From contig OZ025850.1 of NCBI GenBank assembly GCA_964019425.1, positions 372,001 to 436,000 of the forward strand: a stretch of 64,000 bases of DNA, in the 5' to 3' direction. Both the position numbers and the translations under genes were made by a program. The DNA is from Flectonema sp. DT1601. Lineage: Eukaryota > Euglenozoa > Diplonemea > Diplonemida > Diplonemidae. Numbering within the stretch: the first letter of the stretch is position 1; the number at the start of each line of letters is the position of its first letter. The notes beneath the pieces were generated by a model that saw only the letters and a list, made by a program, of their open reading frames with translations, did not search any database and was not told the DNA's origin. Of the stretch, positions 20,887 through 31,055 are shown one piece after another.

Positions 20887-22584
20887 TTAATCAGACTCAC
20901 ACAAGTCTCTGAATCCCAATGAACTACCGCTATTAACAGTTTGGACAAGTCCTGTGATGCTTCGGTAACCAAGAGCGCAAGTAGCTGCAATCGTTACGAA
21001 AGCGATGACAATAATAATTATTGAGTTGAGGTTGAGACGACGAATGAGGGCATCCATGATTTTTTGGCCAGCTAGGGTAGCAAAGAACCCAAGGAAAAGA
21101 TACAATATTGAGTAAAATGGAAACAGAAGCCCCATAACAAGAAACAAGACGGTTGCAGCTGAAGCGGACACAAGAACGGCAAAAGCAGAAGTAGCAGCAA
21201 CAACCTTTGGGTGAAGACCCAACTCCACTAGTAGTGGACCCACAACCATACCTCCACCTATACCAAGCATACCTGCACAAATACCGCATAGCAGGCAAAT
21301 GAATGGAAATATTATAGTGTTTCGACTATCCCAAGGTACACTACTAATTTCAGTGGTAACTTCTGGTCTCATTATTTCACTCCCTTCAGACAGCACATCA
21401 TGGTTCATAACTTCCTCTTCTACAATTGCTTGGACGTCTCCGTTAGTATTTGCAATGTTTTCCACACTTACAGTTAATGGTTCAGCTTCTCCAAGTGAGT
21501 CAGCCTTTTTAACAACTGACAACTTACTGCCCTTCGCAGTAGCTTGCTTTGTAATCTTTTCCTGGCGTTTCTTTAGTATATCCGCCCTGATCTGTACTGT
21601 GAGTAGAACAAGAAGCATTGTTGAACCAAAGAAGATTAGCCAGTACCCGACGTTGCCACAACTCACATCTGGAATTATAGATGAAAAGTTTTTGCCACCC
21701 TTTAACAAGGCTGAGAGTGCTGTAATTAGCCACGCACCAAGCATCATAAGCAGGGTTCTCATTGGATAAAACTCAACGTCGTTGATCTGCTGCTTCGATC
21801 CACTGCAGGTGCAGCAGAACACAAGCATCTTCTGTGCTATAGTGCAGCAGCTCTTGTTGGTAGTCACCTGATCATCTTGAGTTGCATTTTCATCTGCTTT
21901 CCTTTCTTTGTTTTGTTGCATTTCCTCCTTGTAAGCTTTCCACGCCTTAATACTCGTACGGATCGACAGCGCCATCAAAAGAATAAATAACAACACTGTA
22001 ATGGACCACACAGGAAGTACTTTGTCAAGAATTGCACCAAATCCAACGCCTGTTAGCAAGGCCGGAAGAAGCAAAAGCATTGTCTCATAATCAATTAGGG
22101 GCTTTTTAACCAAAGGATACTGTGGGTGAGGCTTTTTATTAAAAGCGAGATAATTTGCAAGTGCACCACCAGTGATGGTGACTGAGCTGAGCGGTGATGC
22201 CAAGTCCGCAGGCATAGCTAGAATGAAGATGAATGTTGGCACAATTAATCCTCCTCCTCCTATACCTGCGGATGCGGCAATCATCACGCAGACTGCTACT
22301 ACAGCCATGGCTGCATAATCTCTCGGTAATACAGGTACTAAATCCTTGTGCGTACATTCCTTTATGCACTCTGCTCCACTCATTTTTTTAAGGTGAGACA
22401 GTACTTCGCAAGTATGAAAGCCTTCGTCGCCACAATCGGTATCTAATTCACAACATCCACATAGTCCGTCAACACACGCCAACTGACGCCCACAATCGAA
22501 ATTCACGGTTGAAATGTGACATTTATCTCCAACAGTATCACCACTGACAAGACATCCTGCTATTAGTAGTAGCAAACAACGCAT
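20887..22584 (-). CDS. TauE/SafE-family membrane transporter
   Basis: 565 aa in one exon. The ATG follows seven A. The family moves sulfite, sulfoacetate or other small anions across membranes; the substrate here is unknown. A signal peptide (residues 1-15) precedes a Cys-rich outer domain (about 21-80, ten or more Cys, for example CGRQLACVDGLCGCCELDTDCG). The first conserved half starts at about 90 with the hallmark SAGIGGGGLIVPTFIFI (105-121), followed by SPLSSVTITGGALANY. After a charged cytosolic loop and two more hydrophobic segments, the second half begins at about 420 with GICAGMLGIGGGMVVGP and HPKVVAATSAFAVLVSASA. This two-half layout, with a Cys-rich N terminus, is the form seen in many protists and plants. 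It is the first gene of the minus-strand block. Confidence 0.93.
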   Translation of the reverse strand: MRCLLLLIAGCLVSGDTVGDKCHISTVNFDCGRQLACVDGLCGCCELDTDCGDEGFHTCEVLSHLKKMSGAECIKECTHKDLVPVLPRDYAAMAVVAVCVMIAASAGIGGGGLIVPTFIFILAMPADLASPLSSVTITGGALANYLAFNKKPHPQYPLVKKPLIDYETMLLLLPALLTGVGFGAILDKVLPVWSITVLLFILLMALSIRTSIKAWKAYKEEMQQNKERKADENATQDDQVTTNKSCCTIAQKMLVFCCTCSGSKQQINDVEFYPMRTLLMMLGAWLITALSALLKGGKNFSSIIPDVSCGNVGYWLIFFGSTMLLVLLTVQIRADILKKRQEKITKQATAKGSKLSVVKKADSLGEAEPLTVSVENIANTNGDVQAIVEEEVMNHDVLSEGSEIMRPEVTTEISSVPWDSRNTIIFPFICLLCGICAGMLGIGGGMVVGPLLVELGLHPKVVAATSAFAVLVSASAATVLFLVMGLLFPFYSILYLFLGFFATLAGQKIMDALIRRLNLNSIIIIVIAFVTIAATCALGYRSITGLVQTVNSGSSLGFRDLCESD

Positions 22585-23073
22585 TTTTTTTGTGAATTCT
22601 TATTAAGGGAATTTAAATCACACCTTGGTCTTATCGAACAATAAAATTGAATTCGCTGTGTTATTCAAGGAGTCGATTTACTTATTTTTACTTGAGAGTG
22701 GGTAATTTTACATAAGAAGACTTATATGTTAAATAATAGTAAACTACAAGTACTAAGAATGGTAATTTGCTTTCCATGTCTGTACAGCACCTGAATAACG
22801 AATATAAAGTAATACGCACAACTGGCAGAACAGATACTAAGGACATTCATGTGACCCTATCCTAATCTTAGATAGGTTCACCGCGCTGGGGTAGTGTCAG
22901 GTCCTGACGGGACACCGGCATCTTAATCTTGGTACCCAATCCCACCGTTTTCTTTTTGTGAAAACAGAACACCAAGAAACTCATAACAAGTAGAACAATC
23001 AATCGAGTCACTTGGTTTCCATGTCACTCCTGCCCTCCTTGTCAGGTCATCCATTCTTGAAGTGGCAGGTGAG
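22585..23073. other. Upstream flank of the TauE/SafE gene
   Basis: A/T-rich leader, then from about 22860 the first repeat-like sequence. A perfect 6-bp palindrome GTCAGGTCCTGAC lies at 22896-22908, next to GACGGGACACCGGCA, which recurs at 45171. No gene apparent. The repeat-dense zone of the window begins here. Confidence 0.5.
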
Positions 23074-23349
23074 TCATAAAAAGCGAAAAGGGTTGCGTTG
23101 TTCTAGACCCAAAAGCGTGTCCAGCAGGCAGGCAGCCGCTCCCGTCTTCCCGGTGGCCGAGTTCTTGTGACTGGCGAAGAAAAGGCACATGCGAGGAGAG
23201 TCCTGCTGGGGTCCTCCTGCCATGTGGTCCCACCAATACAGAGAGGCTTCTTCCCGCGAGTCGAAGGCCTTGTACTGGTTTTTGCTGTACCCGTTCACCA
23301 TCGAGCTCGCTTCCCGCCAGCAGTCGTATAGACCCGTCTTTCGGCCCAA
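23074..23349 (-). pseudogene. Fragment with RNase H1 N-terminal (RHN) domain
   Basis: The open frame encodes GRKTGLYDCWREASSMVNGY, then SKNQYKAFDSREEASLYWWDH. This matches the N-terminal hybrid-binding domain of RNase H1 (pattern G-R-x-T-G-I-Y-x-x-W-x-E-A ... G-x-x-x-x-x-Y-K-x-F-x-T-x-x-E-A). The residues before GRKTG are missing because the frame runs into an A/T tract at 23355, and there is no ATG at the right place. After the domain, about 45 residues of ordinary composition follow. No RNase H catalytic domain is present. It is a broken piece of an RNase H1-like gene or of a retroelement carrying such a domain; I cannot tell which. Confidence 0.55.
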
Positions 23350-23373
23350 AGAATTAAAATAAAAAAAAAAAAA

Positions 23374-23805
23374 AGAATAAACAATGTTATCATTGTTTTT
23401 TTTATCGATCGACTATGTCGATTACTTTCTATTTTCCGTCCTGGTCAGGACGCTAAACTGATTGTTTTTTCTTTAAAAATAAATAAAAAGATTTAAAAAA
23501 AAAAAAAAAAAAAAAAAATGAATAAACAATGTTATCATTGTTTTTTTTTTATCGATCGACTATGTCGATTACTTACTATTTTCCGTCCTGGTCAAGACGC
23601 TAAACTGATTGTTTTTTCTTTAAAATAATTAAAAAGATTTAAAAAAAAAAAAAAAAAAAAAAAATGAATAAACAATGTTATCATTGTTTTTTTTTCTATC
23701 GATCAACTATGTCGATTAATTTCTATTTTCCGTCCTGATCGAGACGCTAAACTGATTGTTTCCTTTTTTCAAATAATAAATAAGAAAAAAAAAAAAAAAA
23801 AAAAA
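23374..23805 (+). repeat. HT130 tandem array, 3 units
   Basis: Three units of about 145 bp. Each has palindrome 1 AACAATGTTATCATTGTT, palindrome 2 GATCGACTATGTCGATT, palindrome 3 CGTCCTGGTCAGGACG (or variants), then GCTAAACTGATTGTTT and an A-run. The A/T runs vary in length between units while the palindromes stay nearly constant. The same unit recurs at 28414, 30100, 31456, 38767, 41106 and 58689-62090. Confidence 0.9.
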
Positions 23806-23931
23806 AGAGCATCTCCCTGCTATCCCTCATATCCCCACAATAATATTATACCTTTTCATTTTCTCTTTCCTTTTCTGGTCTTTGTTTTTTCTTTTTTTTC
23901 CTTTTTCATACAACGTTTTTTATTTATATAT

Positions 23932-24707
23932 CAGTCATTCCTTTTTTTTGCGAACAAAAAACACCATTTTCTCACCGCCTGAGCAAGGTTACACGATATG
24001 TTACTTTTGCTCGATTTTTTATTTTTTGGAATCGGGGAGGGTGCGATCTGTAAAATTAGGCATAGGGATATACTTTTAAACATGGTAAGTGCTGCTAAAA
24101 AGAGATAAACGTCTCTTTGCAAAATTTCCTTGGTACTACTCAATGATAAATATTAATCCCAGACCTGGAATGGAAAGATCGAGAAAATCTGAGTAAAAAA
24201 CACCCCTAAATTTTTTTTTTTTACTATTTTTTTTCCCTTCTCCCGCACTCAAGAGATATGCACCTTTTAACTAACAAATCAACCCTAGTAGCAATTATGT
24301 AAGGAAAATGTTGCATCTGTGGTGGTGATAATGATCATTAAGTATCAAAGTAGGTTCAAAAAGGCAGGTAGTAACAATCTGCCTCACCGGCACATGCTTA
24401 GTACTCTTTAATATATTTTTGCTCGATTATTTTTTCTCTGGATCCCGCTGGGCCAGCAGTGTAAAATTAGACCCTTCAATTAATTTTTAGTTTTGGTACT
24501 TGTCCACGGCTGAGCTGATTTAGTAAACCACAAAATCTCTTTTCTCAATTCGGGTGACAAGTATGTGATGCCAACCTCCCGATTTCGGACGGAAATGAAC
24601 CCAACGATGCAGCGCATTAAAATGCCGCTTCGATCGAAAAATTTACAATTTTTTTTGAAAATCTTTTTCAATGTCCAAAATTTGTTCGCAAAAAAAAGGA
24701 ATGACTG
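23932..24707 (+). mobile_element. Element g, 776 bp, inverted-repeat non-autonomous transposon
   Basis: The termini are inverted copies of CAGTCATTCC followed by a run of T, GCGAACAAA. It inserted into a TA-rich site of element b, with TATATA on both sides. The same position is occupied in b copies near 29170 and 39640. The interior has AATCGAGCAAAA-type sequence repeated in both orientations (24002 and 24418), but no transposase. A Tc1/mariner-like or other TA-targeting MITE fits. Confidence 0.75.
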
Positions 24708-24720
24708 ATATATGAGAGGA

Positions 24721-26508
24721 TGCCAAAAGTAGGGTACAATTTTGGGCCACGGGTATCTGACGGTCCCTAAGTGTGAATCCGACCACTTTTCACAAGATAT
24801 TTTATACTCAAAAAATGCAATTCCGTGTCTGGGAAGTGATTTTACTCGCCGCTAGTTTCAAAATTCCATATTTCCTTCACTAAAGACCCCTCTTTGTAGG
24901 CTAACAGGCCTTTGTCCTGTATGAACCATTTTTGCTGCCTTTTTAAATCATGTCGTTTATTTATCTGAAACCAGTTAAATCCCTGCAACATCCAGAAACA
25001 TACAAGAAAAAGTTGTTATCTCGCGGTTCAAAGAGCTAATGACAGAAATGGGTGAGCAGCTCCAATAGGGGGAGCGAAACAGTGCTAGTGGGTCGACAAA
25101 GAGACGGGTGACATTAGCGAAACAGCTGCTTGAGTGCCTTTCAGGAGGCGATGTTGACAGCATGCTCAGGGATGTTATTGGCATATCAAGTCTGTGGAAA
25201 TGTGTTGCTCCCCCTTGTGTAGGTGAGATGATAAGTAGTTTAGAAGTTGGAAAGAGGAGGAGAGTTTTTAAAACACTTGACAGCAACGGGTGGAAGTTTT
25301 AACACTTTGCAGAAGCCGGTATTAAGATCGGAAGGAAGGCATGGGATGAGAGAAACAGTGAGGCTCAGATGCTAGGACGGCCAAGAAAAACCAATGAGGA
25401 GATGGCAGAAGTTGTCGACAGCGAGCACAGGGCAGCATCGGCGGAAACCTCTATCACACTGAAGAGGCTGTCGAAGGTGCGAGACTCAACCGTCACCATC
25501 CAGAATGTCTTGCCAACTTTCCGGAGCATCTATGAGAGCAGCTCTCTCAGAGATAAGATTTCAATGACAACCTTTCGTAGGATGAGAAAAGAAGAATTCC
25601 GCAAACTGGCCCGCCGAACTGATGTTTGTAACTACTGCCTGGCAGGCCAGTCAATCAGGAAGAAACTGGGGAAGCTCCTTAAAAGTGCTAAAGGGAAGTC
25701 CGGTTACTCGATGAGTGTCTAGAATGTCTCTCGCTCAAGTGGTCTTATTCTCCAGTGCATGCTCAATTCTTCTGGAAGTGTACCCCAAAATATTAAACTT
25801 CAGGCTGCAGAATACATTCAGCAACTCGTAGAGATTGATCTTCACACTGAGGAATTCCGACGCCAGAACGCGATTTACGCTGAAAAAACACAAGACCCAG
25901 GTGACAGTCTGGTGATCACCCTAGACTACAAAGAAAAGGGTACATTGCCACAGGTTCCGCAGGAAGGCAACAGCCATTTCTACGAGCAGGGGAAATACAG
26001 TTGCTTGGGGGAAAAGGGACACAGATACCCAAAAGGAAAAGAAAGCAGCGTCAGTGTAAGGGGTGCAGTGAGGTTGACCACGACTTGCGCAACTGCCCTA
26101 GATCAGAATTTGAAAGCAGCACCAGTAGCATCATTACCAGTAGTGACAATATGTGTACCAGTATCAGTAGTACCTGTGCTAGTAGCAGTACTTCCAGTAC
26201 TCCCAGTGACGTGTAGCAATTAAGAACTTCAGCAAAATCAATGATTTTTATAAAAAAGAAAGCACATCATTGCATTATCAGTACTGCCTATTAAGCACCT
26301 GGTCGAACTTAGTATCACTACCATTCTCCTTATACTACAGGTAAGCTCTTAGGGAAAATATGGAATTTTGAAACTAGCGGTGAGTAAAATCATTTCCCAG
26401 ACACGGAATTGCATTTTTTGAGTATAAAATATCTTGTGAAAAGTGGTCGGATTCACACTTAGGGACTGTCAGATACCCGTGGCCCAAAATTGTACCCTAC
26501 TTTTGGCA
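24721..26508 (+). mobile_element. 1.8-kb DNA transposon with ~145-bp terminal inverted repeats
   Basis: The left end (from TGCCAAAAGTAGGGTACAAT) and the inverted right end match over about 145 bp (24721-24870 against 26360-26508) with few changes, including a conserved TCACAAGATATTTTATACTC. The element sits next to element g inside element b. I see no exact target duplication, perhaps because of the low-complexity flank. It encodes the decayed frames described separately. Family unassigned; long inverted repeats are typical of, but not limited to, Mutator-like elements. Confidence 0.82.
25108..26223 (+). pseudogene. Decayed transposase-like gene of the 1.8-kb transposon
   Basis: One reading frame runs from 25108 to 26223 but is cut by in-frame stops at 25300-25302 (TAA) and 25720-25722 (TAG). 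The middle part reads LGRPRKTNEEMAEVVDSEHR, then later DKISMTTFRRMRKEEFRKLA and RRTDVCNYCLAGQSIRKKLG. The phrase S-x-x-T-F-R-x-x, then R-R-T-D-x-C-x-Y-C, is a layout I associate with transposases of protist and invertebrate DNA elements. From about 26001 another frame encodes a zinc-knuckle-like CKGCSEVDHDLRNCP, so a frameshift has probably occurred before the 3' end. No complete DDE triad can be identified. The copy cannot be active by itself. Confidence 0.55.
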
Positions 26509-26579
26509 CGTTCTCATATATATATATATTTTTTTTTTTTTTTTCATGTTTGATTATTTCCTCTTCATTTTTTTTTTTC

Positions 26580-26613
<34 letters not shown>

Positions 26614-26753
26614 TCTGCCTCTCTCTTAATTCTGTTCGTTTCTTTGAAACGAAAATTCATTTGAATATTATTCCTTGGTCAGCAACCATCATTGTCGCCC
26701 TTTGGGCCTGTTAAAAAAAAATAAAAATAAAAAGAAAGTTTACATTGGGAATA

Positions 26754-26779
26754 GGGCAGGAGCCAAAAGCTCCCAGTCC
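26754..26779 (+). other. CAAAA-loop hairpin of element b
   Basis: Inner stem GGAGC with GCTCC, loop CAAAA. Outer stem GGGC with GTCC (one G-U), separated by an internal loop of A on the 5' side and CA on the 3' side. The same layout occurs in element d (34484-34509) and at 30725-30750 with different but still paired stem bases. Confidence 0.75.
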
Positions 26780-26815
26780 GTTACTTCCCACTTTATCGAA
26801 ATTTAGCAACTTTTA

Positions 26816-28150
26816 GAACAAATAATTAAGTAAATAACCTGTTGAAATGGTAGTTAATGTAACCATTACAGGTTTGATGCCAAAACTGACAAAGAATGAG
26901 TTAAGTTACCAGGTGAGATTTGGACTGTTAGCTTTTGGCTAAGGCCCTCCCTGAAGAGCAAGAACAAAAAAACTACTCACACCTGAAGAAAACATACACA
27001 AAGAACACACTGTAAGCTGTGTGTGTATTTTGTGTTTGTCACAACAGGAGAGAAAAGAAAGAATGTCAAGGTTGGTCACCTTGCCTATCAACGCACAACA
27101 TTGGTGGTCTCTACTAGACCCTGAGTGATCCCACTGGATCTCTCATCGTTCATAGTACCTATGTGAAGTTATAAAATCAAAGGTAAACTATGAACTACAA
27201 ATGACTTAGCCTGTTATTATAATGCCACAGGCAGGCCCTGCATTCAGCAACTATCCAGCAGTGCTTGGATGTCCTGATTTTCTTCTAAAAAAAAGAAAGA
27301 AAAACAAAACTGTAGCTGGGATCACTCAGGATCAACAGACTACCAATGCTACCTGTTGTACTTGCTCACTATGGGGGGTGATGCCAAACACCCAGAAGTA
27401 CTAAACTGCTTTCCTTCTTGCTGCCCAGGAGTTTCTGACCAGAACTAATAGAAAATAAAAAGTAGATGGGAAACAATAAAAAGTAAAATGGATATAACTG
27501 AAGTTAAACAAGACAAATGAAGTAACAGACCAGAACAGAAAGAGAATTGTAATAGAAGATTATAAATAAAAAAATGCAGGAGTATCAACACATGATCAGG
27601 ATACACCAGCAGCTAACAAACAACATAAAATTGAAGATCAGTTGCCAGAGTATTTCAACCATGGTAGAATACTCGCCCCTCTGGCAGGGATTATCCCAGA
27701 CTTGTCCTTTAATTTAGTTGGACACCATGGCTTACAACCCTTCCAGAGGGAAGCACCATTATGACTTCTATTTTTTTTCTTCAAGAAAATCATAAGGTGC
27801 GAACAAAGAAAAATGCTAAGAGGAACCCCCTATTAACACCTAAGACATCTAAACTGCAGCCCAGCCTATGCCCAATGCACTAACAGGTCATTCCCTCACA
27901 CTCAGATCAAAAAATCAAAGTTCAGAGTGCATCTTAGCGTGAATGAGAGAATTTCCTCCCGCTTTTTTTGAACAAAAGGGATAGGAGAAGGGATAGAAAA
28001 CGAACATAAAAATAAAATTCTAAGTGAGAAACACTTAGCAGAAATACTTAGCAGCTTTTAAGGAGCTGAAAAGCAAAAAAAAAATCTAAGTGAGAAACAC
28101 TTAGTAGTAACACTTTGTAGCTAATTGAGCTGAAAATAAAAAAATAAAAA
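26816..28150 (-). repeat. Element d, inverted copy of the 1,356-bp unit
   Basis: This is the reverse complement of one permuted unit of the tandem block at 34231-37250. In order: CAGGTGAG segment and CAAAA hairpin; CAAGGTGACCAACCTTG hairpin (inverted); a stretch with a chance 60-codon frame at 27222; a stretch with PAANKQHK-type frame; then the CTAAGTGAGAAACACTTAG hairpins near 28022-28115. Sequence is close to but not identical with the tandem copies. Confidence 0.8.
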
Positions 28151-28172
28151 ATTTCTAAGTGAGAGATTTTAC

Positions 28173-28390
28173 TTTCTCTTTCCTCATTACATTTGGTCTC
28201 CAATTCGTTCGACAGAAGAACAAACCTTTGATGGTAATTAAAGAGCGCCATTTCCGATAGGTCTGCTCTCTGAGTCAGATTTGCGAGTTCACGTTTCCTG
28301 TAGTCTTCCACTAAGTCATATTGTCGAACTAGTGCAGAAAGAGAAGTCTTCGATTCATCGCGTTCTGCTGTTAACCGTTGAATTACTCCT
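28173..28390 (-). pseudogene. Coiled-coil gene fragment stranded in repeats
   Basis: The minus strand is open from its entry at about 28390 and encodes GVIQRLTAERDESKTSLSAL, VRQYDLVEDYRKRELANLTQ, RADLSEMALFNYHQRFVLLS and NELETKCNEERES. This has clear coding character and heptad spacing, unlike anything else in the repeats. It ends at a possible donor GTAAAA. Left and right it is cut off by repeat and A/T sequence, so no start or stop belongs to it. It looks like one exon or part of an exon of a host gene carried here. It is not part of the coiled-coil gene at 196-2328. Confidence 0.5.
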
Positions 28391-28413
28391 TTTTTTAAAA
28401 AAAAAAAAAAAAA

Positions 28414-28533
28414 AGAATAAACAATGTTTTCATTGCTTTTTTCTATTGATCGACTATGTCGATTAATTTCTATTTTCCGTCCTGATCGAGACGCTAAACT
28501 GATTGTTTCCTTTTTTTAAATACTGTAAAGGGA
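28414..28533 (+). repeat. HT130, single unit
   Basis: One unit with all three palindromes (palindrome 1 partly changed). It ends in TTTAAATA, where MITE-A begins. The same junction exists at 38853-38858. An unoccupied TTTAAATAATAAAT is found at 61266. Confidence 0.85.
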
Positions 28534-28535
28534 AA

Positions 28536-28902
28536 TATTCTCGCGAAGAAATATTATTGCGGGGAAATATTCCCGCGGGGAAATATTCTCACGGATTTGG
28601 AGATTTTTTTTCAAACTCGCGGGTTTTTCCCCACAAGAATATTTCCCTGCCACAGAGGATTTTTGTGAAAGCCAGCCAGTTGATCAAGAATCTAAGAAAT
28701 CTTTGTGCTTCCATCAAGTGTCAGGTAGAACAAAGCATTATTCTCCAAGCAAACACAATAAAAAACTACCATACTGCACAATAAAAATAATTTTTGCTGA
28801 AACTTTCCTTCGTAGCACACATATTTTCTTCACAAAAAAGAACAAAAAAATGGCTAGAAAAAAAGTATGCTTGCAGGGAAATATTCCCGCGGAATTTCGA
28901 TA
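28536..28902 (+). mobile_element. MITE-A copy, right end lost
   Basis: Starts CTGTAAAGGGAAATATTC after a TA, with repeated GGGGAAATATTCTCGCG blocks near the end and the inner hairpin-forming CTCGCGGGTTTTTCCCC. The right terminal repeat is cut at about 28902, where element b sequence follows in inverted orientation. Confidence 0.75.
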
Positions 28903-29087
28903 AAGTGGGAAGTAACGGACTGGGAGCTTTTGGCTCCTGCCCTATTCCCGATGTAAACTTTCTTTTTATTTTTATTTTTTTTTAACAGGCCCAAAGGGCG
29001 ACAATGATGGTTGCTGACTAAGGAATAATATTCAAATGAATTTTCGTTTCAAAGAAACGAACAGAATTAAGAGAGAGGCAGAGAAAA

Positions 29088-29118
<31 letters not shown>

Positions 29119-30100
29119 GAAAAAAATGAAGAGGAAATAATCAAACATGAAAAAAAAAAAAAAAAAAAAAATATATATCAGTCATTCCTTTTTTTTGCGA
29201 ACAAAAAACACCTTTTTCTCACCGCCTGAGCAAGGTTACACGATATGTTACTTTTGCTCGATTTTTTATTTTTTGGAATCGGGGAGGGTGCGATCTGTAA
29301 AATTAGGCATAGGGATATACTTTTAAACATGGTAAGTGCTGCTAAAAAGAGATAAACGTCTCTTTGCAAAATTTCCTTGGTACTACTCAATGATAAATAT
29401 TAATCCCAGACCTGGAATGGAAAGATCGAGAAAATCTGAGTAAAAAACACCCCTAATTTTTTTTTTTTTACTATTTTTTCCCCCTTCTCCCGCACTCAAG
29501 AGATATGCACCTTTTTACTAACAAATCAACCCTAGTAGCAATTATGTAAGGAAAATGTTGCATCTGTGGTGGTGATAATGATCATTAAGTATCAAAGTAG
29601 GTCCAAAAAGACAGGTAGTAACAATCTGCCTCACCGGCACATGCTTAGTACTCTTTAATATATTTTTGCTCGATTATTTTTTCTCTGGATCCCGCTGGGC
29701 CAGCAGTGTAAAATTAGACCCTTCGATTAATTTTTAGTTTTGGTACTTGTCCACGGCTGAGCTGATTTAGTAAACCACAAAATCTCTTTTCTCAATTCGG
29801 GAGACAAGTATGTGATGCCAACCTCCCGATTTCGGACGGAAATGAACCCAACGATGCAGCGCATTAAAATGCCGCTTCGATCGAAATTTTTACAATTTTT
29901 TTTTGAAATTTTTTTTCAGTGTCCAGAATTTGTTCGCAAAAAAAAGGAATGACTGATATATATATAAATAAAAAACGTTGTATGAAAAAGGAAAAAAAAA
30001 GAAAAAAAAAAAGACCAGAAAAGGAAAGAGAAAATGAAAAGGTATAATATTATTGTGGGGATATGAGGGATAGCAGGGAGATGCTCTTTTTTTTTTTTTT
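28903..30100 (-). mobile_element. Element b (inverted) split by element g
   Basis: b occupies 28903-29170 and 29966-30100 on the minus strand. The interior 29179-29955 is a complete 777-bp g element with both CAGTCATTCC ends, placed at the same TA-rich point of b as at 23932. This copy shows the b plus g state before the transposon came in at 24721. Confidence 0.8.
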
Positions 30101-30227
30101 TTTTTCTTATTTATTATTTAAAAAAAGGAAACAATCAGTTTAGCGTCTCGATCAGGACGGAAAATAGAAATTAATCGACATAGTCGATCGATAGAAAAAA
30201 AAAAAAACAGTGATAACATTGTTTATT

Positions 30228-30268
<41 letters not shown>

Positions 30269-30660
30269 TTTTTAATTATTTTAAAGAAAAAACAATCAGT
30301 TTAGCGTCTTGATCAGGACGGAAAATAGTAAGTAATCGACATAGTCGATCGATAAAAAAAAACAATGATAACATTGTTTATTCCTTTTTTTTTTTTTTTT
30401 ATTCTTTTTATTTATTTTTAAAGAAAAAACAATCAGTTTAGCGTCCTGACCAGGACGGAAAATAGAAAGTAATCGACATAGTCGATCGATAAAAAAAACA
30501 ATGATAACATTGTTTATTCTTTTTTTTTTTTTTTAATTTAATTCTTTTTATTTATTTTTAAAAAGAAAAAAAAATGGAAAATAGAAATTAGTCAACAAAG
30601 TCGAACGATAAAAAAAACAATGATAACATTGTTTATTCTTTTTTTTTTTTTTTTTTTTAT
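30101..30660 (-). repeat. HT130 array, about 4 units
   Basis: Inverted orientation compared with 23374. The last unit (near 30540-30640) has lost palindrome 3 and carries the GTCAACAAAGTCGAACG variant of palindrome 2, the same degenerate type as at 32380 and 32640. Confidence 0.85.
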
Positions 30661-30724
30661 ATTCTTTTATAGAAATATTCTCGCGGATTCAGAAAAAAGG
30701 ATAAGAGATTTGGGAGAGGAATAG

Positions 30725-30750
30725 GGGCAGTGAACTTTTGGTTCAGGCCC
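30725..30750 (-). other. CAAAA-loop hairpin, third variant
   Basis: On the minus strand: outer GGGC with GCCC, inner TGAAC with GTTCA, loop CAAAA. The internal loop is C on one side, CT on the other. Same layout as in elements b and d but with a different, fully paired inner stem. Confidence 0.7.
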
Positions 30751-30799
30751 TTCCCATCGAACAGGACGAGGACTTCTAAAACCTGAGATGAACCAATTG

Positions 30800-31047
30800 A
30801 GTTGAAACAAACAAATAACAGAGACGCAACACATACCGGAACATCATCGCAAGCAATGCTTCGGACCTCCGTCGACCTTCGTTCTTCCGGCGGCAAAGGG
30901 AAACAAGAAAGAACGGGCAATGAGACAAACCTGTTAGTTGGTGTTGTGTTGTTGTTAAAAACAAAAACATAAACGCCAGGAAGTTCGACAACGAAGACAT
31001 CGACATCGATCGCTGCTCTGCAGATGTCCGGCGGGTGTTTGTCTACA
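30800..31047 (-). pseudogene. Possible gene fragment between repeats
   Basis: The minus strand is open and reads VDKHPPDICRAAIDVDVFVV, ELPGVYVFVFNNNTTPTNRF and later LPPEERRSTEVRSIACDDVP, followed by a GTATGT donor at 30836-30831. GC content and composition are unlike the repeats around it. Left and right it abuts element b and the hairpin variant at 30725. Family unknown. It may be a captured exon; it may also be unusual non-coding DNA. Confidence 0.28.
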
Positions 31048-31055
31048 CGAATTTC

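Larger units (their letters stand above)
23806..26815 (+). mobile_element. Element b, split by element g and a DNA transposon
   Basis: Element b runs from GAGCATCTCCCTGCTATCC to the CAAAA-loop hairpin and CACTTTATCGAAA, about 395 bp when intact (compare 61303-61698). Here b occupies 23806-23931 and 26511-26815. The middle holds element g (23932-24707) and a 1.8-kb transposon (24721-26508). It carries hairpins TTCGTTTCTTTGAAACGAA and GCCCTTTGGGC before the CAAAA hairpin. No protein is encoded. Confidence 0.8.

Noticed and set aside
30931-30974. 44-nt intron in the gene-fragment-like stretch
   Set aside because: GTTTAT and CTAACAG borders exist, but splicing brings in a stop soon after, while the unspliced frame stays open; the length is also half that of the supported introns.
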